Source: Moniliella sp. 'wahieum' (Eukaryota > Basidiomycota > Moniliellomycetes > Moniliellales > Moniliellaceae). From it: DNA of 64,000 nt. The stretch spans positions 248,001 to 312,000 of the forward strand of contig RSEE01000008.1 in NCBI GenBank assembly GCA_003971905.1, given 5' to 3'. The position numbers and the translations under genes are program-made. Positions 35,263 through 47,487 of this stretch are shown here, piece after piece (position 1 is the first letter of the stretch; each line of letters starts with the position of its first letter). A model generated the notes under the pieces. That model was not told the DNA's origin. It saw only the letters and a list, made by a program, of their open reading frames with translations, and searched no databases.

Positions 35263-38200
35263 GATGGATGTTGTTCAAAACGTAACAGGTAAAGGCGATG
35301 GTTACCGATGGATGGGAGGAATGGCGATAGGGCGAGAAAATGATAGACTACCACAACAATAGAGGTGCTTCAGGATTCCTAGTCCACGGGGATTCAGTAT
35401 ACGCAGGCACTCGCACCGCTCGAGGGAGAGATTCGAGAAGTAGGGAGTCGAGGTAGATGTGGTGGTGAGCCCGGACGGGATATCTGGTGTGGGGGTGTCA
35501 GAGCCATAGCCTCTCTGACGAGAGTGAGAGATATAGTTTTCGGGTCAGAATCATTATGCATTACGCGTTACTCGTTACGCGATAGGCCTCCTCTCGCGAA
35601 ATCAGTGACCACCCTCTGATGTTAAAGCTTGCGGTTTGTGGACACTCAGCCTGCGCTCAGCGGCTCAGCTCGCTCAGCCACCTCAGGCCTCAACGTTCAA
35701 CGGCTCAGAGCGATCACTGTGGTGGATTGGCGTCCAGGTACACCATGATACCGCCCACCTGCTGAATGGTGTGCTGATCGCGCAGGACAAGCGTACCCTC
35801 CACCCTACCAAGGAGGAGCAATAGAGATAGCCACCTGCGGAGGTAAGATGTATGACAAGATTACAAAAGCTTTTGAGCATCATCATCTCCCGCAATAGGC
35901 AGCTACTAAAAAGCATTACCGGCAAAACGCATAACCCTAGTAGCATGTAAGACCCCTGCGCCACACTCAGCGCCCACTCAGTACTCAGCCGTCTCGGCTG
36001 CGCCGAAGGAGGGAGGCAGAGGTACGTGTCAATGTGTAATACACACAGGCATCTGCAAGCCTCTGCGGAACGCCGGGACAAGGCGCTGGATCGATTGTTC
36101 GAGCAGACCGGATTGTGCGCAGAAATGGAAGTACCAGGGTGTATCCCGTGCCCCTTCCTTCCCATGACATGCACATCATTAATCATTGCTTACCGTATGG
36201 TTCATCAAATCGATGGCCGCTCTCACATAATGGCCCAGCACTGCGCACCTCCGTGTCCACACGTATTACACTACGCACGCCACATCTGATGCTTTTTTGA
36301 AGAACGAATCAATTAGCCTCAGGGGGAAGTGGCTGGTATATAGGGTAGCGGATGAGGATAGACGTACGTGTGTGGTGGTGACCGGTGAGGCCAGGTGTGG
36401 CGGTATTCTAAGGGAACCAGGGAGAGGGGGTACCCATGCAGCAAAAGAGAGAAAGCGATGTTTTGCGGACAGATATTGGTACAGACCGGGTGCAAGTGAT
36501 GCATGTCCCCGGCCACGTCAGACACGAAACGCCTTTTGCCTCACATATGTCACAGGCCTGCGCACTCATAGTAATAGCTCTTTGGACGCAGAGGGACGCA
36601 TAGCACGGGGGAAGTGTTCTGTGCACTCTGCTCTTGCAGGGGTGAAAGCACACTGCCTCTCTGCGGTGTGGGCACTAAGGGCGGAAGCTTAAAATAACAC
36701 TACAGTACGCGACTTAGAAAGCGCTTTTTGGTATTGCCAACACACAATCGATAGCACCTACTAGTCTGCCATTTTGTTTTGTGACGGGCTCAGTGCTGGC
36801 TACACAGGAGTGATACTTACGGTGAAGCCCAGAGCATAACTGTAGCGCTGCCAGCTGCATTGTCAGTAAAAGCACCCATCTTCTCGCCTCTCCATCTCCC
36901 TGCGTACACGCGCGCACTATCGCATGACTTACACCATTATCCCTTCCATCCTCACCTCATACCCTCTACTGCAGTGTTACGGGTGAGCCCGCGGTGAGCA
37001 CCAGCTGCAGTACAACATGTCACCCGATCCCGCAGCTTCATCCCCATGTACTAGTCCCTCAAGAAGAGCTTTTAATTTGACTGTGTGCCAACTGCCCTGT
37101 AATAATGACCACCAAATAACGGAATTAAGGAGAGGGCGGGAGCGATCAAGAATATGGCTCTGACGAACAGTATAATAGCTTTCCCAGCATTCAAAGGAGA
37201 GAGGAGCGTACCGAGCAATGACTTTCTCTCCGATGGATGGAGGGGGAGAGGCATGTGCAGTGGCGATCGCATGCTCAGATACCCATCCTCGGAGCCGATG
37301 GAGGCTACCTTTGCATATGCGTACTAATCGAACCGCCTTATATTAGGAGGAGAGCGTGATAGCATGCGAAGTCGGGACGAAGATCGAACAAGCAGTTCCA
37401 AGTCTATTATACATTCTTGTCTGTGTTGTGCCTGATGATGCAACCTATTACTCCTGCCCCTTCTTCTGTGCCCACACATTCAACACATGACCGTCTTGTT
37501 GGCTGTGTCCACCTACCTCTCTCCCGTGACCGCTTGCCTACAGTAGTGACCACAGGCAACACTTCATCTCTCCACTTCCATATGTCAGTAGGGTCTCTTC
37601 CGCCAATCAGGGTGCGTAGCCCATATGCCTCGGTAAGCCCCTACTATCGTTCACTGGAAGATCTGAGCTCCAGGCGCTGGCAGAAGACGCCATAACAGTA
37701 TGGTGCCCAACTCGTCCCTATTTTGTTCGCAGGGTGAACTGTGAACGTTGAACAGACATCACCTAATATGATAATCTCAAGATCAATACTACCGTTCCGT
37801 TGAAGAGTGACCGTCGCGACTGTCTAGTAATACTGAAGGGCAATCTGCTGTGCGAATAGATAATGGACGAAGAGAGGAAACACTTTTTGTTAATGCAAAG
37901 AGTACTGGCCGTCGACAAACCGAAGGACTTGGCGTGCCCCATCACTCAAGGGGCTAGTTTTACGAAGCAGTGTCGTTCTGTGTTCCCAGAAGATGCTCTC
38001 CACGCGGTCGCAGGGATTCGCCGCGCTCGGACAGGTGCAGGAAGTCGGGGGAGATGAAGGAGGATGTAGATTAGGTTGAAGGGCGGAGAAGGGCAACATT
38101 ACAGGCATTGCAGACATCCTCTGTTGTTCCGCGCGAGAGGGAGAGGGTGGTGGCAACGACAGCAGTGACTTGCACAGTTTTGCGTTCAGTAGACCTTTCT

Positions 38201-39666
38201 TTTATCGATGGATGGTACCGATTGCATGATGGAGTTGTGAAGCATCATTTGGATGAGATGGTGGTGCCTGATGGCAAGTACAAACCAAAAGTCGGCAATC
38301 GCTAGTTAAAACCGAATCGTCCATACTAACACGGCCGCGATTTCGCCGTTCTAGTGTGCAAAACGTTGTCTTCTACCGTCTCCATAGCGGGGGAAGGCAC
38401 GTGAGGTCAGTCAAACACCCTTGTGTCTAACTTTACCGACACAGACTTCATCACTAGCAGCTACTATGTCGGGTGCACTGTGCAAATATTAGACCTATTT
38501 TGCAGTTGAAAAAGAAGGTCGATGTGACCCAATGAAAAACGGGGCCTTCGTTACATTGGTGGGTGTTGCTTTCCTTCTGAGCATCGACGATTATAGGTGT
38601 CCGCGTCAAAGGGGAGGTGCTCAGAACATGCAGACCACAGACCACAAGACAAAATAATACGGGAAGATCGAAGGTCCATCGCAGGTTGCTTGGCGACTAC
38701 GCTCACAGCGCTTATCTGATTGTTGGAGGGATCTGCCCAAAGCAACAGGAAAAGTTGTCCAGACACATGATTATGTGACCTCAACTTGTCGATCCTTGTG
38801 GCCTGTGCTCGTCGATCAGGCCCTCGCGCCTCTCTGTCATCTTCGCGTTCGCGCTGGCGGCCGGCTGACATACCATGATGCATCATACATCTTGCAACAT
38901 CAACATCATCGTGGCTAGTAATCACGCGCACTAGCCACTACTAGCTACTACGCATCGATCATCGACCATCTAGCGCTCCGCCCGATGTAGCACTCGAGTA
39001 CTTATTACTACTACGGCCACCCATGCGCTATATATACTAGCCGGGAGGCGGAGTGCACTACACAGGTGTGTTGCTGCGTGCCAATTGCGCTGTTTGGCGC
39101 CTGCAGCATGCGACCCAACACTGCCTCCATGCCTGTGGTCGCCTGTCTCCGGCGCATGTGCATGCTGCACATGATGCAATGCTGCTGCACGCGCTGCAGA
39201 GGACCAGGGGCGTTGGAGGACACCCTAACAGCTCTCTCACGCTCTTCAGCCAGCAGCCTTCAGATCTTCCGAGCTTCAGCTCGGCTTACACTTTGCCTGG
39301 TCTGCCTTGGAGCTTGGTTGGTCCACCTTGCACGACGTGCATGACGCAGGGTGCAGGATGCAGGCTGTCACATCTCACATCTCAGATCTCATGCATCATG
39401 CATCATGCATGACATGCACGCCCACCCGGAACGACCCCTGGGCCACCTGAGGCCTGGCAAGCGTGAAATCGCCGTGCAACACGCACCCGCTTGAGCTCAA
39501 GCACAGTGCGCCCGCGCCTGCTACCAAGCCAGGCGGGCGGCATGCCAGAGAAGTAGAGCGTCGTCGAGCCCGCCCGGCAGCTCGGCAGGTGCGAGCCCAG
39601 CGGCACTTCCCGCTCGTCAGCGGACCGTGGCCGCGCAGGACCAGTGTGGCTTCTGGTGCGAGGCGG

Positions 39667-39723
39667 CTGCGATCCGGCTGCGATCCGGCTGCGATCGGCA
39701 GCGGCAGGCGGCAGGCGGCAGGC
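39667..39723. repeat. GC-rich tandem repeats (11-bp and 7-bp units)
   Basis: CTGCGATCCGG occurs twice exactly and a third time with one base fewer (39667-39698), followed by three CGGCAGG units (39703-39723). The array lies about 450 bases upstream of the chitin deacetylase start. Confidence 0.85.
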
Positions 39724-40065
39724 CGCGTGTGTGCGCCGGCGCTGAGCGGCCGCGCGCACAGGGACAGTGTTACGGGGCTGCGACGTGCTCGCGGGCGGGT
39801 GCGTGGCCACACGCCACACTGCCGGGCTGCCGGCCGCGCTCTGTTGCAGCTCACCAAACCTGGCCAAGCCCAGCAGATCGAGGCAGCGGTGGTGGAGACG
39901 CGTCGTGTGTGACTGGGACGGGCGGCGCCTGCTGTCGTGTGCCGTGTGCCCACCCGGCCGCACCTGGCCAGCGGCCGCCTGAGGCCGCAGTGCCTGAGCT
40001 GAGGACGCAGGCCGGGCGGCAGAACCGGTGACCTCGCCTTCCCTGTTACGCCCCCTCCTGCCCAC

Positions 40066-40072
40066 TTATAAG
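40066..40072 (+). promoter_or_regulatory. TATA-like element of the chitin deacetylase gene
   Basis: TTATAAG in a GC-rich setting, 91 bases before the ATG at 40163, with a pyrimidine-rich leader in between. Position and contrast with the surroundings make it a plausible core promoter element. Confidence 0.4.
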
Positions 40073-40162
40073 TCCGTCGGCACCGCCGCCGCCGCCCCTT
40101 TCTCCCTCCGCCCCCCCAGCCCCTTGTTCCCTCGGCTGCCTGTCCCTTCCCACGCCGTCCTC

Positions 40163-41677
40163 ATGCGCTCCATCTCTGCCGCCGCTGTCGCCGGCCTGCT
40201 CGCTGCCGCCGTCGCCCCCGAGCTCGTCTCGGCCCATGTTGGTGCCGGCTTCCCCGGCCGCATGCCCTCCGACATGAAGGCCCGCGCCGCCAAGCGCGGG
40301 CTCCAGCGCCGCCAGGTCTCGTACAACGACCAGACCTGGCAGTCCGTCACCGTGCCCAGCCAGGAGTGCACCGCCTACAACTACCCACCCGCCTCGTCCT
40401 GGACGCATGCCTTCCCCACGGCGTGGGAGATTGCCGACATTGTCCCGGGCGACCAGGAGGCCCAGGATCTTTACAACTCCATTTCGCCTGGCATCCCTAA
40501 AATTGCGCCCAAGGGCCAGCCCACCGGCTCGGAACAAGGCACCACCTACAACAACCAACAGGACCCCGACTGCTGGTGGACCGAGACCACTTGCACCCAC
40601 CCCAAGCTCCCTGGCCTCAAGCCCGACATCACCAACTGCCCCGAGGCTCGCACTTGGGGTCTGACCTTTGACGATGGGCCCAACTGCACCCACAATGCTT
40701 TCTACGACTTCCTCAAGAGCAACAAGCAGACGGCCACCATGTTCTACATTGGCTCCAACGTGCTCGACTGGCCGCTGCAAGCCCAGCGAGGTCTGACCGA
40801 TGGACACCAACTCGCCTGCCACACCTGGTCCCACCGGTACACCACGGCCCTGACCAACACCCAAGTCTTTGCTGAGTTTTACTACACTATCAAGGTGATC
40901 AAGTGGACCACGGGTGTGACCGTCACTTCCTGGCGCCCGCCCTACGGCGATGTGGATGACCGTGTACGCTACATTGCTTCTTCGCTTGGTCTTGAGACGG
41001 TCGTCTGGGCTGCCGACACCAATGACTGGTCCGTTCAACCGTATGTATATTGCTTGGCTTTGTTTCTGTTGCGTTGGTCGTTTTGAGTGCATGTGCTGAC
41101 CCGGCCCGTCCAAAGCGAGGGCACTGCTCCGTCGTCCGAGATTCTCAACAACTATGCCTCCATCATCTCGGCTGGCGCCAGCGCAACCAATGGCGTTATT
41201 GTCCTTACCCACGAAATTGATGCCTCGACGATGCACTTGATGATGGAGGAGTACGGCCACATCAAGCAAGAATTCGCCCACATTGTGCCCGTCCAAACCT
41301 GCCTCAACAACACCACCCCCTACAAGGAAGACATTGTCTACCCGAACTTTTCCGAGTACGTTGCCGGCACCATTTTGCCCTCGGCCATCCCCTCGGCACA
41401 AGACATTGTGGGGAGCTCGGTGGCCTCACTGGCTGTGGGCACGGCCAAGGCGAGCTACTCGGTCACCGACCTGAGCACCTCTGCCTCTTCGACTTCCACT
41501 CCCAGTGTGGCAGCCAGCAGCGCTGCTGCTAGCAATATGGCCTCGGCGGCCGCACATGCGACCACGAGCGCTGCGGCGGACGCTAAGAAGGGCGGTGCTG
41601 CTCAGGTTCACGCTGCAGCCGGTGTGGCCGGTGCCGCTCTGGCTGCCGTGGGGGGTGCGGCGGCGCTGTTCGTATAA
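40163..41677 (+). CDS. CDA: Chitin deacetylase, secreted and probably GPI-anchored
   Basis: Polysaccharide deacetylase (NodB/CE4 family) that converts chitin to chitosan in the cell wall. The signal peptide MRSISAAAVAGLLAAAV ends near ELVSAHVG. The NodB motifs follow in order: TFDDGPN (catalytic Asp and metal Asp), HTWSHR (metal His pair), RPPYGDVDDRVR, ADTNDW and VLTHEIDA. One intron, 41041-41115 (75 nt; GTATGT donor, GTGCTGAC branch site, CCAAAG acceptor), joins SVQP to EGTAPSSEI. The tail is Ser/Ala/Thr-rich and ends in a hydrophobic stretch AGVAGAALAAVGGAAALFV, the form of a GPI-attachment signal. The frame is intact. Which of the fungal CDA paralogues it corresponds to cannot be told. 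Confidence 0.94.
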
Positions 41678-42329
41678 GTCGACCAGACGGCCGCCCAATA
41701 AGCCGAAAAAGTGTTTCCCTATCTCTCGCATGTGGGTGATCGATGATCCTGGTGATCCCCCGGTCCCCATTCATCGCTCCGTTTTCCCCCGCACCACCAG
41801 TCTCTTCCGTCGGGCCGTCCTCATGAGTCATGCTCTCATCGCCCATGCCGAGGGCACCGCATTTCGACAGTCGATTGTTGCAATGACTGGTTAATGATTT
41901 GACCCGTGTCGTTTGTGTCCTGCCTAGTATTCTCTCTCCCGACACCGCCCACTCTTTCCATTCCTTCTGGTTGGCCACCTCACTTTGGGGGGGCAATTTG
42001 TTCTAGCTATGCTTTTGCGACCTCTCATCATCCAATCTTTGTTCCTGTACCATCCGTGGGATGCACCCCCACACATCTAGTATCCCGCAATAAGATGGAT
42101 CTTTGTGTGTGCGGTTTGCGGTTTGCGGCTTGCAATATGCCTGCGTGCAAGTAGCCCCTACGACCACAACCGGAGAACAGAAGCTACAAAAGGATCCAAA
42201 GGGAATGCCTTGTATTGGTTGGCTTGTATAGGATCCATAGCCCAGTAGATAAAAAACGATCGAAACGAGGCACGCCAGCAGGTCACTGCATTCCGAAGCA
42301 GCCGGGGTCATGTATTATGCACATGCAAC
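41678..42329. other. Intergenic between convergent genes
   Basis: 3' flanks of chitin deacetylase (plus) and the Sld7-like gene (minus). A GTGATCGATGATC word near 41737-41749 also occurs in other gaps. Near 42105-42135 GTGCGGTTTGCGGTTTGCGGCTTGC is a short 7-bp tandem repeat. Confidence 0.5.
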
Positions 42330-44089
42330 TCATGCCCCGGAATGCGGAGCCGCACTGCCAGCCAACTGGCCAGGAACAATCAACTTGAGAACCTGTTCGA
42401 CCATCCGCGCGGCTTGTCTCCGACTAAGCGGCCCTTGGTCCAGCGCGTACCGTAGTCCTGCCAAGACGGCAGCACAGGCCGGACTGTAGCACGCGACATA
42501 GACCTCGTCCTGTTTGTCGTAGCCACGGCCGAGAAGCTGGTGATGAACGAGCTTGCGAACAATGTTCTTGTTCGTGGTGGCTAGCTCCGAGGAAGAGAAT
42601 GTGTGCGGTTCCGAGATCAATGCCTGGGACTCTTCCATGGTCGAGGCCGAGTCGGCAGCTGGGTCCGAGATGAGGCGCGAAGCCGGGCGGGCGAGCAGGC
42701 CCAGACTTCGAGGCGCCAAGGGCGACACTAACGTTTTGGTCAACACCCCATCCAAGTCATTCTCAAGTGGTGGTAAGTCTTCTCCCCCGCTCGGTCCCGC
42801 TCGACGAGGCAGACTCTCCTTCCCTCTTTCCCGCACTGGCATCTCAATCACATCGGCCCTCTTCTTGTCGACCCGCGCCCGCTTGGCGGAGCTAGGAGAA
42901 GTAGGCAGATCCAACCGCTGTGGTCGTTTTTCGCCGCGTCGACCGGGAGTGATGCCGCCTCGAAGGGACGGGTGTCGTACCGCACTGGCTTCTTTGTGTT
43001 CCAACAACGGAGCCGAGTGGGTCTTGGTTAACGACCGGGCAACGTCTCCCTTGCCCGGACCCATCTCCTTGGACGACCATGCGGACCGAGCTTGGAGTTG
43101 GGTGACGCTAGAGCGAGGTAAAGGGTCGTCGGGCCGGGGAGGAAAGCGCTCGAGACTCGCTTGGGTGGGAGGTGGCATGGTGGAGGTGGTGGGGAATTTA
43201 CGGGGTTTGGTCTTGGCAACCACTTTTCGCCCCAACACCATTTCCAGGCCTTTTGTCAGCGGCGCCTGTCCGCCCTGTTCCACCAGGCTCGCCAAGCTAG
43301 ACACTTGCGATGGGACAGCAAATATCGCCAGCTCTTGCGCCGAGGACGAAACTGAAGTAGTACTCGGTTGGGGAAAAGCTGGTGCTGGCTTGGAAGGCGT
43401 GGTCAAAGCTTGGGATGGTTCGAGAGAGATGAGGACAATGTTGGTGGCATGTTTTCCGCCCGGTGCTAACTGGCACAGGCGGTATCAGCAAGCAAGAACA
43501 GGAGCGTCCAAGCAGTAGAAAGACGTACCGACGCGTCAAGGCAGAACTTGCGCTGGAAAAAGTCAATGGTGCGGTGGGCAGTGGGATCGATGAACATGCG
43601 CATTGAGCGCGAATGTTGCCAGTGGACCGTGGCGCCTTGGACCTTCTTCGCTTCTGGACCTTGATCCTGCTCGACCGCAAGTACCCTCAGTGGTCGGTGG
43701 CGCACCATCTCCAATGCAAGGCAGAAATCGGCCTCGACAGAGGGATCCTGGATGATGTCCGACTCGAGTTCGTCGTCGTCATCGTCGCCGTACAGGGCCG
43801 GGGGCTCGTCGTCGAGCAGACGCGCCGAGGGGGGACGCGATCCACTTTTTCTTTGTTTGCTGGGTGTGCGTCCCGCAGCAAGGGGGGACGCAAGAGGCAT
43901 GCTGGTCGATACCAACGACACGCCTGGCAACTGCGAGCCATCCTGGAGGATGAGGTGGCCTCGCCACAGCAGGCGCGCTCGGGCGCGTGAGGCGGTCGAC
44001 AGAGCGCGCGACCCATTGGATGCCCGTGTCTCGCCCGTTCCCGCAGCCGCATCACGGAGCGGGGTGGCATGGGCTGTGACGTGGGCCAT
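42330..44089 (-). CDS. Sld7-like replication-initiation protein (candidate)
   Basis: Start MAHVTAHATPLRDAAAG at 44089. An intron at 43470-43528 (59 nt, GTACGT donor, TGCCAG acceptor) joins FFQRKFCLDAS to LAPGGKHATNIVLISLE. The N-terminal exon has a globular part (ADFCLALEMVRHRPLRVLAV, then HRTIDFFQRKFC); the middle is Pro/Ser/Arg-rich and basic (GEKRPQRLDL, SSAKRARVDKKRAD). The last 80 residues, NKNIVRKLVHHQLLGRG, DEVYVACYSPACAAVLAGL and ARMVEQVLKLIV, resemble the C-terminal dimerisation domain of Sld7, partner of Sld3 in loading Cdc45 at origins: Asn-Lys-rich helix, short loop, Tyr-containing helix, then a final amphipathic helix. This is a pattern match by eye. The frame is intact in both exons; about 565 residues. 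Confidence 0.5.
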
Positions 44090-44420
44090 GGCTCACGGGG
44101 CGGAGGAGGGAAACAAGTCAGCGGTGGTGGTGGACGTCTCCCGCCCCACCTAGACCCAAATTGGATGGACTAACTGCTTTGCACGTTTCAATCATCAATC
44201 GTGACGCGTAAACGAACCAGCCCGACTCAGCTCGGTGGGACGTGCTACTTAGACGATGATGGCCGCCAGATTTGGCTGGGGCGCCTGGGCTAGCGCGGAT
44301 CAGGCTAAGACCAAGGCCCAAGGCCTAAAGCTATACAGGATTGTCCTATGATCTCCCAGCCGACAACGTATGATATGAGTACAATGTAGAGCAACGCAAA
44401 GGGCGCGATTAGGGACCACA
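44090..44420. other. Short intergenic gap
   Basis: Promoter side of the Sld7-like gene and 3' flank of SPB1, both on the minus strand. A CGTGACGCGTAAACG at 44200-44214 contains an ACGCGT core, the MluI cell-cycle box sequence; one copy so near a replication gene is suggestive but weak. Confidence 0.35.
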
Positions 44421-47400
44421 TCAAGCGCGGCGCCCGTAGCCATTCGGCGTGCGGTTCTTTTTGGAGCTGGACGAGGTCTTCTTGCCCGCCTTCTGGTCCC
44501 GCCGCTTCTGGGCACGCAGCTCCTTCTTGCCGCGCGAGTCGACCATGCGATACCGGCCCTTGACTCCCTTGGGCCGCCCCTGCAGTCCGCGGTTGGATCC
44601 GCGAGCCACAATCGTCTTGATCTCACGGTCAGGCATCTTCTTGGACGCCTTGCCAAGAATCTTGGCGACCGAACCCGCCTTCTCACGCTCATTGAGTTCT
44701 CCATTGGCCGCAGAATCCTCCGCGACAACGCCTTCGGCGCGTTTCCGCGCCTTCTCCAGCCTCCGCACGGCGCGCATCTTTTTGCGAGCCTTAGCCTCCG
44801 CCACCTTTTTGATGGGGCGGGCATCGAGCGCGCGCTGCTTGGCACGGATTGCCTCAACGGCTTCCTTAGTGATAGGAATATTGGCCTTGTAATGCACTGC
44901 CTCGTCTTCCAGGAACCAAGAAGGGAGGCCATCCTTATCAGCAAACGCACGCTTGTTGAAGCCCTCGTCAACCAAGTCTGTCTTGGTCTTCTCCTTGTTG
45001 ACCAATTGTCGTGCCAATTGGACCGCCTCGGCAGTGGTAAGACCACGTTGTTGGATCAACCGTTGCTTTGCCTCATCCTCATCCGAGTCCTCGAATGCCC
45101 ACTCGCCTGCCGAGGGCTGGAAGTCGGGAGCACGAGGAACCACTTCAAAGTCATCTTCCTCCTCCTCCGAAGCAAGGGTAGAGCCATCCTCCTCCTCACC
45201 ATCCTCCTCTTCCTCCTCTTCGACGTCCGAGAGCTCCTCCTCCTCCTCCTCCTCCTCCTCGTCAGACTCTTCCGTGTCAGCCTCATCGTCATCCTGTGTG
45301 TCGAACTTGGCTAGATCCTTGAACAAGGGGTTGTCGAACCATAGGTTGGCTTCCCGCGACAAGTCGGCCTTTTTCTTCTTGTCGCCTTGCGGTCCGTGAC
45401 CAACGTAGCTGACGTGATCGCATCTTCCGCCTCGGCCTTGGAACGCTTGCGTTTCTCCTCGGCCTCAGCCTTAATCTGAGCCTGACGCATGGCCTCCACG
45501 CGCGCCGCCAGTTCGTCTTCCTCGTCCTCGGCATCGTCCGAATCGTACGTCTCCTCCAGTTCTTTGCGAGACATGTGTCCAGCGTAGCCACCTTCATCCT
45601 TCTCGTCGTCATTCTCCTCATCATCATCCTCGGCCCCAGACTCTTTGTCTGACCCCGACTTGATTCCGTACCATTCCTCATCCTCATTGGCACGGTTCTT
45701 GTCTTCTTGGCCTCAGCAGCACGGAACTTGGCATCCCGCTCCGCCCTGCGCTGCTTCCATGCCTCGAACCCACCATCGGCTTCATTCTCGAGACGAGCAA
45801 GTTTACGCTCCCGCTCTTCATCCGAGTCGAGGGCAACGTCCTCTTCTCAGATTCTGACTCTGACGACTCGGCTTCGGACGACAAGAGTGCATCCATGTCA
45901 GCCTCATCCACGCGTTTCTTCCCTTCTTTGGTGCGTTGAATGCGCTCCTCCTCATCCAGCTGGAGACATCGCCCGATCGGTCTTTGCCGGCCAGCGCCTC
46001 ATCGTTGATGTCATCGGCCAGATCCATCGGCGTGCCCATCTTGAGTTGCAAACGCAACGTTTCGCGGGCCTTGGTCTCATTCTTGTGCTTGCGAGCCCTG
46101 CGCAAGGCAACAAGGCGCTCCTCATGCAAACGCTTCATCTCCTCGTCAAGGACTTGGTCCTCGTTCATGTTGGCCAACCGAAGCTTCTCCGCCTCTTCTT
46201 CGGCACGGGCCTTGGCCTCGGTCATGGCAACCTTCTGCTCGGGGTCAATTCCAATCCAATTTCTTGACGCACAAGCGAACGCCACTTGAGCAGGCGTTTA
46301 AAGTCGCCCTTGCCCAGCACGCGTAGATCCTCCGCCATGCTGCGCACATCGCCCGTGGTGGCCTCACTGGCAGCAATGACCCCATCCAACGCACTGGTGT
46401 CAGAAAGGTCGAACTTGGCCTTGCCGGGGGGTAGGTCGGCCTTAGCAGCTAGATCCGGCGCAGCGGACGCTGCCGAGGCAGGGGGAGGGTGAGGGCGTTG
46501 TAGGTGCCCAGGATGCCGACGGGGTCAGAGAAATGATGAACTCGCGCGAAGAAACCGACTTGTGCAAGAGGATGGCACCATCTTCGTACCCTTCACGCTT
46601 GCGCTTGCGCGTTTCAGGGTCAAACACATTGGCATGTGCGTTGTGAGCGAGGCGGGCAGTGGATGCAAGGTCTTGGAAGTCGTCACAGCGGGCTCGTTGG
46701 AAATCTTGTCACCTGCGTGACTGACGACGGTCTTGTCATCCCCAGTAATAGAGGCGTTGACATCCAACTCCTTGAAGACGTACTTGGGGTTGAGGAACTT
46801 CGGGTCGATCCGGCGGGGCGCCTTGAAGCCACGGCAGACGACGAACGTCTCAGCGGATACGTTACGGGAAGAAGGGGGCTTGGTCACCTCAACCTTGTAA
46901 GAGTTGGCTGAAGACCCAGATCAAGGCATTGTAGTCACGCGAGCGGAAAACCTTGGTAACAAAAACACCATTCGGAACCAGAAACTCGACGGCAAGTTTG
47001 AGGGCTTGGAGGGTGAGTTCATTCTGCGTGTACGCGTCTTGAACCCAAGCAGCACCAACATTAGGAGCACCATCGTGAAGCACACTGTATATTGAATTTG
47101 GTCAGTGGTTAGGAAGGCATCAAATGGAGATTTTGGTTAACGCACCAGTCCGCTTTCCAGTCTTTGAGCTCGTTCTTGATCAGCTCGCGGCAGCGGTAGG
47201 AGTTGATGTCCTCGGCGAACGTAACGCAACGGGGAATAGGCTTAATGGGGACAAGATCAACGCCGACAATGAGGGATCCAGGCGGCATCTGACGGCTGGC
47301 AACCTGGAGCCAACCGCCGGGAGCAGCACAAAGATCGATAGTGCAGCGGGCCTTCTCGAGAAATGCAAAACGCTTGTTAAGATGAACCAGCTTGAAGGCA

Positions 47401-47487
47401 GCACGAGAGCGGTAACCTGCTCCTTGGCCATCCAGTAGAAGCGGTCCAAACGGCCCTTGGCCGACTTTTCTCAGCCTTGCGTGCCAT
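44421..47487 (-). CDS. SPB1: SPB1, AdoMet-dependent rRNA methyltransferase of 60S assembly (many frame changes)
   Basis: Nucleolar FtsJ-type 2'-O-ribose methyltransferase that modifies 25S rRNA and is needed for 60S maturation. Start MARKAEKS at 47487. The methyltransferase domain shows [52 protein letters not shown] and [10 protein letters not shown]. An intron at 47085-47145 (61 nt; GTGCGT donor, TATACAG acceptor) joins KADC to VLHDGAP. Then [27 protein letters not shown], a coiled acidic middle ([20 protein letters not shown]; long Glu/Asp runs near 45170-45290) and the C-terminal signature [18 protein letters not shown]. At least seven frame changes split it, including two in the first 100 coding bases. 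Because SPB1 is essential in yeast and all blocks are present in order, these are most likely sequence errors. Confidence 0.9.

Larger units (their letters stand above)
35263..40162. other. 4.9-kb stretch without recognisable genes
   Basis: No frame here resembles a known protein. Features seen: GCTCAG-rich patches (35640-35710, 35960-35995); TACGCGTTACTCGTTACGCG near 35560-35580; a CTA/ATC trinucleotide-like patch at 38880-38970; a TATATATA at 39028-39036 with no accepted gene after it; TGCATCA repeats at 39375-39420; and a very GC-rich part from 39420 to 40020 where three frames overlap on both strands only because of composition. The last 150 bases are the chitin deacetylase promoter and leader. 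An unannotated ncRNA could be present but nothing shows one. Confidence 0.5.

Noticed and set aside
39396-40065. Three overlapping long open frames on both strands (up to 220 residues)
   Set aside because: The segment is very GC-rich, which removes stop codons; the translations are Arg/Ala/Gly/Pro-rich with no domain, and lie in the promoter region of chitin deacetylase.
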